64,000 nucleotides of DNA from Pomacea canaliculata (taxonomy: Eukaryota; Mollusca; Gastropoda; Architaenioglossa; Ampullariidae): the NCBI RefSeq assembly GCF_003073045.1, contig NC_037598.1:10099543-10163542 (forward strand). The letters are read 5' to 3'. Positions 1-11,800 of the stretch are shown here, one piece after another. The number at the start of each line of letters is the position of its first letter. Position 1 is the stretch's first letter. Made by a program: the position numbers and the translations under genes. Below the pieces are notes generated by a model, which was given only the letters and a program-made list of their open reading frames with translations, was not told where the DNA came from and made no database searches.

Positions 1-1069
1 CGATACATCGAGAAAGAACATTTTCGAAATCGGATGTGTATATTGTTTTATAGTAAATGTAAATGTTACTGAAATCTTGCGCAAGAATGTATAATATGGA
101 ATATAAAATAGGATTTCTTTCCCTTTAGTTAGCACTTGTTTCACATTATTATGTGTAGGAAATAAACCGAGTATGAATTAGAAGTCATGTTATATTTACA
201 TAAAACTTAACATTTTATAATAATACATTTTAGCTAATTATATATTGACAAAATACACTCTTTGCCACATATTAAAATCATGAACTGAAGCACTAAAGGA
301 AAAGTATGGAGAATTTTCTATAATGATATCGCAGATTGACAAATAACTAACAAAATACAAAAAGAAAAGAAAACAACAATAAAAAATAATCATGAAAATT
401 GTTGAATGTTGATAATCCAGCAAAAGGAAAAAAACACACACATGTGTGTGTGTATATATATATAAAGGAAAAGAGAGATTTAAATTGACTCTGACTTCTT
501 TATTCAGTATAGGCTTGAGCCCGCCACTGAAGGGAGGTATGCCATTGTCATGTGCAACATATAAATTTTTTTTTTTTTATCTCACAATGAGAACTAGAAC
601 TAGACTGAAGTACATGGCTGAGTGAAAGGAGATACATAATTTTGACAGCATACAAAGGTCAGACATGTTTCCACCAAACAATGAGGGTTTTTTTGAGTAT
701 TATGTCTAGCTGTTCTTGCTCACAAGTGGACACAAAGAGCTACATTTTGCAGCCTCAAAAAAGAAATAATCTAGTGTAAGCATGACTGGAGGCATAGAAA
801 CAGTAGACATAATGGAAAAACAGGTAGAATCCATGGCTGATTGCTCTTTAGTGTGGAAAACTCAGTGCTGGATGCAGCATGAGCAAGCAGATAAACACTG
901 TTCTTTAACAAAGACCAACTCTACATTTTTTCTTGGTCAGTTGGCATACAGCTTAACAAATCATCGTCAAACAACATTTTTCCAACATCAAGAATATAAA
1001 AGTCCAAACTATTTGATTTGTGGTATTCTTAGCAGACAGAGCCAATATACAATTCACAGCACTGATGCA
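1..1069. other. AT-rich non-coding DNA
   Basis: No coding exon could be supported here. The stretch is AT-rich and contains a short (TG)n(TA)n microsatellite around 437-463 and a T run near 566-578. The last few hundred bases adjoin the 3' side of the minus-strand LINE fragment and may belong to it, but no protein similarity was seen. Confidence 0.6.
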
Positions 1070-1960
1070 TTAACAAAGGGAACATACCACATTCTCCATA
1101 TGTGAGTTAGGTGTCCTTGTTGTGACTCCTAAAAATCTTTTCATTGAGAAGGTGTGAACCTTCTCAATGCTATCATTACTGGTGCACAGACCCCATATTT
1201 CAAAGCCATATAAAAGGATCTGAACATCAAAAGGTTTGAAGAACAGATTTGCTGAAGTATCACCAAAGTACTGTAACATTTTAAGAATGCTTATAACTCC
1301 CCTCTTTGCATTTTCAGCTATATCTTGTAATGCATGAGTAAAAATACACATTGTGGAGAAAACTATACCCAACTATTTGGATACATTCACAACTTTTAAA
1401 GAAGAATTAACAAAGAACCATTTTCCCTACAAGATATGAAACAGTTCAAAGAATCAATTAAGATGTTTGATTTATCTGGGTGACAGCAAGGTTTAGATCT
1501 AGAGCTGAGCACTGGTAAAGAATGTTCAACTGGTTCTGCAGTCCAACGACTGTATCTGATACAAGAGCAACATCGTCAGCAATAAGTACTGCCTGTATGT
1601 GGTTAGCTGGATACCCTGTATTTCCCATACTCGTTTATGATTTTTGTTAGATCGTTTATAAACAAGATAAACAATACAGGACTACAAATCTCACCTCGTT
1701 TAAGACCACGGAGCATTCGATGTAACCAGAAAGCTTTGCCCCAGCTCTCACTCTAGCCTTTACATTATTGTACATTTGAATTGCTAAAAACATTTTTCCT
1801 TTTAATCCATTTTTTAGTACACTCCATAATGTGTTTCATGAAACCATATCAAACGCTTGACGAAAGTCATGGAAAGAACCATACAGATTGTTATGATTAT
1901 GTAGCTGTTTGTGAATCAATGCAATGAGAACACGGAGAGAAAGAAATACGCACTTCCGAA
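1070..1960 (-). mobile_element. decayed LINE, reverse transcriptase region
   Basis: Read on the minus strand, three parts of a non-LTR reverse transcriptase appear in the right order. Around 1838-1880 there is FHDFRQAFDMV (the first catalytic-aspartate motif). Around 1545-1595 there is LIADDVALVSDT (the catalytic ADD box). Around 1130-1260 there is FKPFDVQILLYGFEIWG followed by IEKVHTFSMKRFLGV, typical of the thumb and C-terminal part of Jockey/RTE-like LINE polyproteins. The frame changes several times and stops interrupt it, so the copy is dead. No endonuclease or target duplication was found, so this is probably a 5'-truncated copy. The clade assignment is tentative. Confidence 0.8.
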
Positions 1961-4900
1961 CATTCATATTGGAACTGGAATTAAAAAATAAGAAGACAGG
2001 TGCAAAAACATGTTACGGGTAAGCGGTAATAATACTAGAATGCTAGGCAGCGTTAATCTCAATATGCATCTTAAAAGATGAAAAATGAGCACAAGCTACC
2101 GAGTCTTTACCGGAACGTCTGGAGAAAAGTAGCTTTGTGTGAAAAGCTCAGCCTACCAGATTAAATAAAGGGAGCTAATTCAGCTAAATAATTAGGCAAG
2201 GGAACTAACTTCAGTCTAATTTTTTTTTTTTAAAAGCCACAAAAAAACTTTTATTAATTTCATTGGAATAAGTTACTTCTAATAAGTTTGGTTTTGTTTT
2301 AGTGGATTTTTTCGTGAAACATGGTTGCTATTACGGATATCTGTAAATAAGATGTTTATTAAACATTTCTATTTAATATTTAATTTTTTAATTTGTCTAA
2401 GGTTTTTCCAGGTTTCATATATTTAAATCAGCAATAATGTTATGATCAGATTTTTCAACGTTGCTTTTGTTTGTATTCTACAAAATAAGCAAGTATTTTG
2501 AGGCATAGGTGCGTGTTTGTATTTGTGGTGTGTGTTGTTTGAATGAGGTTTTATTAAACAGTTATATATATATAACATTCGTACAGCCGACGAGAGACCT
2601 ATCAGCATAGCTTAACTCGTATAGTTTTGTATTCTTGTTTCTGAAAATACGGGGAAGACGCAATTAAAAGACCTAAACCACGTACACTCATTACCGACTG
2701 GCTTACGACGGTCCATAAAAACTGTTCATCCCTTGAAATATGTACTCTAAGCACCCTTCCCTTTTTCCTTTCACATTCTTGATGTCAAATAACAGAATGC
2801 TAATCACAGTTCTAATGTCTTGCCTCTTTTGTTTACAATGCATTAGAAATAAAAAAAGTTGTGAGTAGATTGAAGCCCATTACACTCAGGTATATGTTAC
2901 AAGAGTCTGAGTGTACCGACGGGCTATAGACGCAGGGTTTGCTATGATTATGGCACGAAGGAAGTGGTTTAATACTTTCTTAGTAACCTTATACCCTGCC
3001 ATATGACAGCTCTTAGTACGACTAGCATCCGTGTTGTGAACAGAGCTATTTTTAGCATGTCACGTGGTGGCAAATATCCATTTTGTGAAAGAAAGATTAA
3101 GATCGACTCAGTGCACTCACGAGTAGTTCACGGCTAAATTTAGATATTTACAAAAAACCAAGTGTCTGCTTAGGAAACACCTACTCTGGCTGAAGGAAAG
3201 CTCTCTACTGCTTACTTTCGCAAAGGCAATCCAAAACTAATGTATTTGTAAATTGTTTGCATAAGCTGTCGCTATCACCATCAGCTGTAACTATAAAATA
3301 AAGATGCAATGCTGGAAATCATTTCACTTTACAAGATTACTAGAAAATATGTAGGACCTTTTTACCTTTTTTTAAACTTTAGTCGAAACTTCTAAATAGA
3401 GTTCAAATCTATAGGGTTGTATTCCAAAATTAACCATTTATTTTGTGGGCAAAAAAAAAAAAAAAAAAAAAAACGCTTCTTGAACACGACAACCTGAGTA
3501 ATATTTCTTCATCTGATTAGAAGACATGTCTAGATTGCTTAACTGAGCCGCACTCACTGTTACAAATACTAATTATGCACTATGGAACTCTCCAGTATAG
3601 AGAGTAATTTTCTTCTACTTTCCTAGTGTAAGTGAAAATGGCGATATTTGAACCCATAAACCTTATAAGTTAAGCATAATTATGTACTCACATTTTGGGA
3701 ATTCATTTTAGAATGAACTGAACCCGATCATTAGGAAACAAACGCTGCTTTCATGTTGTCTTATAAGACCTAACACAAACCCAGCCTGCTCTGTCTCTCG
3801 ATCAGTTAAACCACTGAGGTATCTACTAAAATATAGCTCCATGGCTTAGAAGTCGCGATTTCCCTCAGTTCCGGAAGACAACGCCCAGTGCAGGAAGGAA
3901 ACATTGTATTTTTATCTTTTTTCTGGAACCGTCAACACTTCTCTGAACGAGTCCTCTTCCTAATGAAGCAATATTTCTCAGAAAATACCGTATAGCAGAC
4001 GGGAGGATTGCCATTCTCTTCCTCCTTACAGTAATATTCACGGTTACTGAGAGTATCAGAACGTTATAAGAATTTAAATGGAAGCAAAATAATCTGTACA
4101 TTAATGAGCTTTGAATCGTGTCTGACTATTTTGTTATTTCAGAAAGAATTGTATAGTAAGCTGTCTCTCTCTCTCGCTCTCTGCTCACCTCATCTCTCCT
4201 TTGACTGTTATTGTGAAGGAGGTAACAAAACCAGGTTAAAGGAAATCCTCTCGAGAGTCATTGCCAGCAAGAGATGGCTGAGATCCGGTCAGTATGTCAG
4301 CTGATTGCTACTGGCCATCTGAGTGGAGCCTGTTGTTAGCGACCCCTAGGTCATCTCGGTTACATGCCATTTTGTGAGAACTTAGACATAACGAGAAAAT
4401 TGGATTTGCTCAAAGATTTCCACACTGGTTTATGATCCCGGATGTACAGTTCGTTTTTTCACACATGCTCTGGGTTATCGGGTATAGCATAATACTACAT
4501 CAATAGTAAAAATATTTATTATAAATACTACCGTCCGAGAAGCTGAATCGGATGCTAAAAACAACAGCTGAATAAAAATATGGCTCTAATTCTATCAACA
4601 AGATTAAAGTGCTAGAAAAAGTTTCATCTTAACTACTGTGCTGTGTAATGGTGTAAAAATGTGGGACAATTAGTCTGTTTAATTAACCAACACATTAAAT
4701 GTCTACTGTAACATATATCTAGGGCCGGCGAGAGCCAGCACGGTGTAGACGATCTCTCCAGGCCCTTTGTAATTGTAATCATAAATTATTATCCCAGTAT
4801 ATAACAATATGTACACAATTTGTCAATATCTACAGTTCATTCAGTAACTTAACTTTAGGACAAGTGGACTAGGATTTACATCACTGCTAGAGCATAGAGT

Positions 4901-6569
4901 TGTTTACACATGAGTGGTTAGTAAATGAGGGAAAATGACGATAAAAGATCAGACTTGTAGTATACCATTAAACAATTCCCAGAGGGAGTATTGATCCGTC
5001 AACATTTCCTTGAGAGAAAAGAAGGAAATAAATCCACTGACCAAAGCCGGCACCGCTTCACAGCCTCGGCCCGGATACATCTCCTTGTTCCCTCCTCTCG
5101 TCAGGCCTGCTTATATCCCTGTGTTTTCATTCTTCAGTAGCCAAAGGCTTCCCGTTTTGAAAACCGTACACACCTATGCTACTCATCACAGGGACCGACA
5201 AACAGTCAAATACAAAAGGACGATCATGAATAGCCTGAACTTAAGCAAAAAATCTGACTCATTTTTTGACCCATAGGCTAACCTCAGATACCTACCTCCC
5301 CAGTATGTTTATGAAGAGCTCTCTCTACAAGGAAAAAAACCTTTATTTAAACTAAAGCCTGATCCCATTTTGATAAACAAATTTAATCATGAATACAAGC
5401 TGATTAGCCTTTGAACTTTGAACCTGTTCTTTTCTTATCGATATTGTTTATTTTCTTTGGACGAACTGCGCAAGTTTTGACGGTAACTCGAGGAGAGAAA
5501 CACTTAGAGCTATTCAGGAGGTGATGGCTTATCTGCGCAAATACTGGTTTTTAAAGCCGTCATGTGGCGCCCCCTTTGTCTCGAGTTTTGATAATCGCCT
5601 AAACGAAGTCAGTTCCAAGGGAGATAAGCGTGTCTGAAGAATATTTACCGCCTACTCTCTGACCTACAATAATACTCCATTCATTCCCGGCCCGGCGATA
5701 GCGACAATTAATTATCGCCGCTATTCCAATAAACGGTTCTCATACACCAACATGCATTCCAAACATCAATGACAGAACTCTTGTTCTGCTGTTGAGTTAT
5801 AATTGTATCAGGATGCAAAGATAGCTGAAGTGGAAGACAGAGAAACGTATGAACAAGCGTGGCTAAAGCTGTTCGGGGAAGTATCCTTCCGTGTCTGTTT
5901 TAGGAGAAGAGAACTGGTTTTTAACTGCTACTTATCAAGAGGTTGGAATATTTTAATCTGAACTGATGCATTCTGTTATTAAGGGGGTTAAAAATGGGAA
6001 AAGTTTTCATCAAATCAAATCGAAACAACGTATTCCCTTGAAGGTACACAAGCTGCATAAAGGAAAAAATTGATGCTCATTTAAAAAAACATTTTATCAT
6101 GTAAAATATTGTTTCCGCTTTCGGTATATCAAAGGTGGGTAAGCTGCAAAAGATTGTGTTTTATGTACAATGTACAGCGAAAAAGCTTCGGACTTCGGAC
6201 TTCATAATAAACGTAAAAAATAAACTTTCCATGTATTTTGTGGTGTTTTACTTTTATTTATTTATTTTCTTTTTTTTTTTTTTTTTGCTTAGATGTTGAA
6301 TGTGGAACAATATGTGGTTTCCATCAACAGCAAACAAAAATCTTTCAATAAAATAAACTCTACCATTCAGCCACTCAGTTGCAAGATGTCTTAACCACCT
6401 TAATATTATACATAACATTATTATTATTTCCTGTTGATTCCAGACATGTCAAAATACATAAAAGGTTTATACAAGTGAATAAAAATGGCGACCGTAACAT
6501 CAGTCACTGGTGGTTTTATCACTGCTGACCTACAGAAGGATCTGACTATACCGTTGAACGGCGGTGAGC
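1961..6569. other. non-coding DNA with homopolymer runs
   Basis: No exon with convincing coding character was found. There are T/A runs at about 2219-2233 and 3451-3473, and a T run near 6271-6287. Short open frames at 3865-4101, 4104-4304 and 5010-5276 have low-complexity or unremarkable translations and no splice context that links them to anything. Confidence 0.5.
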
Positions 6570-6828
6570 ATGGCAACCGATTCTAGGAACCTTATCAACA
6601 CTTTGAGACTTGCTTGCGAGGGCCTCGCCCACTATCCACTTTTGTCGAAAATAGCCTGCGGGCTTTTTGGTGATAAGACTATAAAATTCTGCTCACTTGG
6701 CTTTCTCAGTTCACACCGAGTTCACACTTCTCTCCGAAATGATGTTTCGCTTGTCACAAGTCTTCATGCTTTGCCTCAACATTCGCTCCTTTGTGCAACA
6801 ACGCAAACTGTTGAGGACATGAGAAAAA
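6570..6828 (+). CDS. candidate first coding exon, unknown protein
   Basis: An ATG at 6570 opens 86 codons that end at a strong donor (AAAAA|GTAAGTG) in phase 1. The translation begins MATDSRNLINTLRLACEGLA and is basic, rich in Ser, Leu and His and poor in acidic residues, which would fit an organelle-targeting N-terminus. That is inference only. An overlapping upstream ATG at 6484 gives a 33-residue frame that ends inside this exon. The phase would allow splicing to the VWA exon at 8837, but there is no signal peptide, which a surface protein would need, so I do not join them. The protein is not recognised. Confidence 0.35.
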
Positions 6829-8836
6829 GTAAGTGAAGTTTTTAAACTTTCTTCTTCAATATTAACCTGTCCTGTTTTGTTTTTTCCAAGTTCGCCTCTA
6901 TTTTATTCTGTTTCACTGACATTTATACATTTTTATTTGTTTTTTATTTATTCTTTTATTTACTTTAACACAACCGTTGGACACTACTATAGTTGTACAA
7001 ACATTTTGTACAAGACACTATAATTTGATAATGGACCAGTCCATCAAAGACTGAATGAAATAATGGCTGTATTTGGAGATACATTGTACTTTACTTAACA
7101 TTTTTCATAATCGTTGTTTACTACAATGGGAAAAATATCTTTATATATACTTATCTATAATGTATCAAAGCCATCTATGTCTTTCATAGAAATTCTGTAT
7201 TTGATGCCTAAGATAAATACAATGCAATATAGCAATGGAAAAAAATGAAAAGTGTAGAATCTCACGGCGCAGATAATAAATAAATATAAAATGTATTCTT
7301 GAAATGTAAATATCAGACAAAATATCTACTTCGCTATGCAGAGTGCAGGCGCGTGCAAAACAAAGGAAGTGAGTTAATCACAAACATCAGCTGCTCGACA
7401 ACCACTTACCGGGCAAAGAGACATGAACTGTTTTTCCTGAAGTTGACCATGTTTGAACAACTTTCTTATCGATTTGCTGTTTACCTAAGAGTAAAAAAAA
7501 AAAATGCGTCTGGGCTGAACATCGACCAGAAACAAAATCTAATCTGTACACACCTGCAACTCAGGTAACGGGCTTCAAAGAAATAAAATGAAGCAGAGCG
7601 TATGCTCATAAATTTATTCTTGGCTTCCGTTGACACATTCTCCTCCAAAATATCGATATCGTCCTCTGCAGATTCATCTCGAGTTATTCAAAGTAAATCA
7701 ACCATTTTGAAACAGGCAGGGAGACTGATAAGCCGTCTTTTTCATCCGAAGTTCATCCCAGTGAAACTGGTTTAAAGCTCTACTGGGGAGCATTTTTCTA
7801 ATGATTATGCACGGCTCAGTGTATGACAGTATTTCCCAGAATCTGGCTGTATATATCCTCACCTTTAGTTCTCGTCATGTACATTTGAAAACATCGCCAT
7901 TCACAGAAAATGATCAACGGTACAGAAGGTAGAGTTGTACTTGGATTTTTTTACCACGGCAAGGCTTGAGACAATGAAGAAGCTTGGGTCTACATGCTAA
8001 TTAGTCATCTGTGTATGTATAGTTACTGAATTTAACTTTCTGTCTGTGAATGGTGATGTTTTAAGGCGCATATCGTAAAATCAAAAGGTGGTGGTATTTG
8101 GGGGCTATAAATCCAGATTTGGGGAAATGGTATCAAGCACTGAGCTTTATTCAGTCATTAGAAAACAAAATTACTCCCTATCTGGCCTTTAAATACAGGG
8201 TTTAAAAAAGAAGGTATAAGTGAGGCCAGCTGAAAGAGTGACCGGAAACTTCAAGTACAGGCACTCAAGGGCTTTCAAGACGATTCCTTCTGTTATAATT
8301 TGACGAGGGCACACGTGACAGACATCACATTACCAATTGATGCTCCAACAACCTTATTCCTGTTGATTGTATCTCCTTCCTCCAATGTACTTGGAAGACC
8401 AACATCTCACCCTAAAATTACTAAAAATTGAAAAGAGATTGATAGAAAACAAGGGCAACATTTTATTTTTTATAACAACAGATTATGTTATTCTCCACAA
8501 AATATGATTTTTCGTGTAGAATTTTCAGAAGTTTACAAATCAGATTTATAAATACAAAATGTTAACTAGTCATGATACAAAGACACAGTTTTCCGCTATA
8601 AATCTTAGACTTTTAAATGTTAGGTCATTAATTTTATACAGCAATTGATAGATTAATAAATTGATAGAACATTGAAAATGTTGCCAGAAAACAGAACAAA
8701 AACATGGACATCACAGGTGGAAAGCTGTATACGGTCATAGCGAATTTATTTATTTAAATTTGTTTTAAAATATGTTACAATTGTCAACAAAAAGGTTTTA
8801 GACATTGGGAATCATGCAGGTTATTTTTTCCCCCAG
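6829..8836. other. non-coding or intronic DNA
   Basis: AT-rich DNA between the candidate exon at 6570 and the VWA exon at 8837. The open frame at 7299-7568 ends in a homopolymer-interrupted stretch and is not recognised. The missing signal-peptide exon of the VWA gene could lie here or further upstream, but I could not identify it. Confidence 0.45.
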
Positions 8837-11800
8837 CAACAACATGCAATCGCACAGACCTCGTTATCGTGCTCGACTCATCGTACAGCGTGAAGAGACC
8901 TCAGTTCGACCAGGCCAAGTCCTTCCTCATCAAGATGGTGAAGAACCTCACCATCAGCCAAGAGGACGTTCGCGTGGCAGTCGTTCGCTACGAAAACGAT
9001 GTTGACGTCATCTTGTCTCTAGATAACTCCTCTGACTCTTCGACCGTTGAAGAGGCCATTTCCAGGATGGAGCACAAAGCAAAGCCTGGCACGCACACCG
9101 GAAAGGCTTTGAAAGAAGTGAGAGAAAAGGTAAATTGAAAAGGAAGTTTTGCTCAGATCCGAAGCTTCAAAACATTAGAATTATACATTCAGAAGTGGGA
9201 TACATTCGTCAGTTTTCTGAAGGGGTGGATGGCAAAGAGTTGTGTACAGATCTGGGTGTTTTGGTCATGCGAAAAAAATCCATGTGATGGTGTGTGTGTG
9301 TGTGTGTTTTCGTCGTGTAAAGATATTCATGGGTAGGTGTGTGTACAGTTGTTGTGAGCTGTGAGTGTTCAGATGTGTGTACGTAGATGCGTGTGTGTGT
9401 TTGAATTCGTATCTTAGACCGTGCGTGCAGGTGTAACGCTAAGGCACTGTAGGTGTTTCCAATACTTTCATACATTTAATGCTGTTTCTTATGTTTCTCT
9501 TTATCTGAACTCACTGATTTTAGCATATTCAAAATACGCGATTAATTTCAAAATATACTTTTATTGCCAGTTTCTTTTACGTATTCCTACATGACAAGCA
9601 CATGCAAAGGATGTAACTATAATCTCTGAGCACTGGACCTAAATTCCAATTAATCCTTGTTTATAAAGGACAGGCAGTTAGTACTCATGCACTGTCTGAC
9701 GTCACAGTCTAACGTCCTGATGCAGGTGCTGGAGAGGGACATCAAGGGACAGACGGCCAAACGCGTAGTGATGACGATCACGGACGGGGAAAGCACTGAC
9801 TTTGATGAAACGGAATATCAGGCAACTCAGCTGCGAGGTGAGGGCGTTCGGCTCGTGTGGCTTTTTGTCTTCGAGAAATCCGAGGAGATGGAGTATGAGA
9901 AAAGTGAAATGGAAAAGAATGGAGACCCAACTGTCACGGTGAGAAGATTCGATGACCTGGGAGATGACCTAGTCTCAAAGATGTTGGAAATATCTTGTCA
10001 AGGTAAGACATCCAAAGGGTTTTGAACACTTCTGAAATTTCAGGCTATTGCCTGCGTTTGCATTATTTCTGGAAGTCATTTGACTATTCCGTTGGCAGAG
10101 GATCTTATAAAGACTCCAAGGCTTAGACAGTTTTTTTAATTTGTTCTTGACTAGGACTGGGAGCGGGAGAACCGAATTCTTGGCAGTGTCCTGAAACAGG
10201 AGCACGAGCTTTATCCTCCCTTGTTTTGTATGAGAAATATTAGGTCAAAGGAAAATTGTGACAGAAGGCCATAAAGACTTGAGCAGATGTAAGACATGAA
10301 AGAGATGTATACAGTGGATTGTAACAGACGTTCCCCATTTGTTTCTAACACTGTTGTCAGGAGTTGCATTTTGTGATTGTACAAGAACACATAGACTCAT
10401 TGAAAAGTGGAGCAGACCGTTACAGATCTTCACGATATGTATCAGATGTACTATAAGACATTTAGCAGAAAGTGATGGCCCCATCAGAGAGCTTAGATGT
10501 AGAGAGGGTGCACTCCTTCTTTGTCCTTACTTGTTAAGAAAAGTAGTGACGGAGTTGCGTCCCTTCGAAAAAAGATGCTACGCCGTAGTTGCTACTATCA
10601 ACCACTACTAAACAAAGTCGTCGATAGCTGTGTTTATCTTTGGAGTAAATGTCTAGGTGTTTGCGATATCAAATGACCTTTATCTAAGAACAGATTTTTG
10701 TGTCTTTTATTCATGGGAATTGCTTAGATGAGGGTTGTTTGGGAGAGTTTTAATACATGTATGACAGTTGACTATATTTAAATAGGATAACTTTTATAAA
10801 TTCAAACAGCACATCCATGAGCACAAATTTGCATTTATTTAAAATCCATAAAAATCTAATTTATGAGAATTTATTAATATGAGAAAAGCAGTTAAAAACA
10901 GAATTACACATGAATATAAACAAGCCACATTCAGAAGACTTGCTCACATCTACTGAGACATATAGATTTCTGTTTACATACAAGCATGGGCAATAAATTC
11001 TCACACAATCATAATAATCATAATTAATAACAAATCATAATACTACTATTAATAATAATGTATATATTTATATACATTCATATCCCTTGTTGTAAGAACA
11101 TTGGTGGACAATTGAAAGATAACAGCTATGCTTACTATGAAATATACAGCAAGCAGATACTCAAAAGGGATCATTCTCACATGTACTTTAAATGAAGATT
11201 TATAACATTTTCTTTCACACTTTTCTATAATAATTTTTAAATTACTTTAGCTTAAAAGCTACAAATGATGTAACTTCAAACATTTTTTTATTTCTTTTTG
11301 CTCCTTTTCAAGAAAGGACACAGAGCTATCTTTCAAAGAAAAATGAAGGCGAACATTGATAAATAGATTAATCACACTTCCTTTCAGATCACATGCACCA
11401 AGTGGACAACAGAGGTCAATGCTTTTTAGCTCTTCCCATAAAAGTCGAATCAACTGAGATTTAACTTTTTTCCCAGGAAGTAACTGGTCAATATTTTACA
11501 TGTACACTCTAATATCTTGACTGTCTCACTCAGAATTTTTGTTTTTTTGGTGGTGGTTGTATGGAGAAAATAGTTAGAGGGTCACTACAGTTATCATCAA
11601 AATTATTGAAAGTGATATTTACTTTATCACTAATGTCTTTGTCATTTAAACAATCGATGTCATGGTCATAGTCATTCTCATCAATATCTACATTACATAT
11701 CATTATGTCCTGTTGTTTGTCAGTGGTCACAGATGTCAGAGTCAATAAAGAGCTGTCATTGTCCTTCTGGCAATTAGTTCCACTACTGTGATGAAACAGG

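Noticed and set aside
3640-3665. Possible Pol III B box (TTTGAACCC reversed)
   Set aside because: No A box or cloverleaf around it; not a tRNA gene or SINE that I can support.
9209-9475. Thr/His-rich minus-strand frame
   Set aside because: Artefact of a GT-rich microsatellite in intron 1 of the VWA gene.
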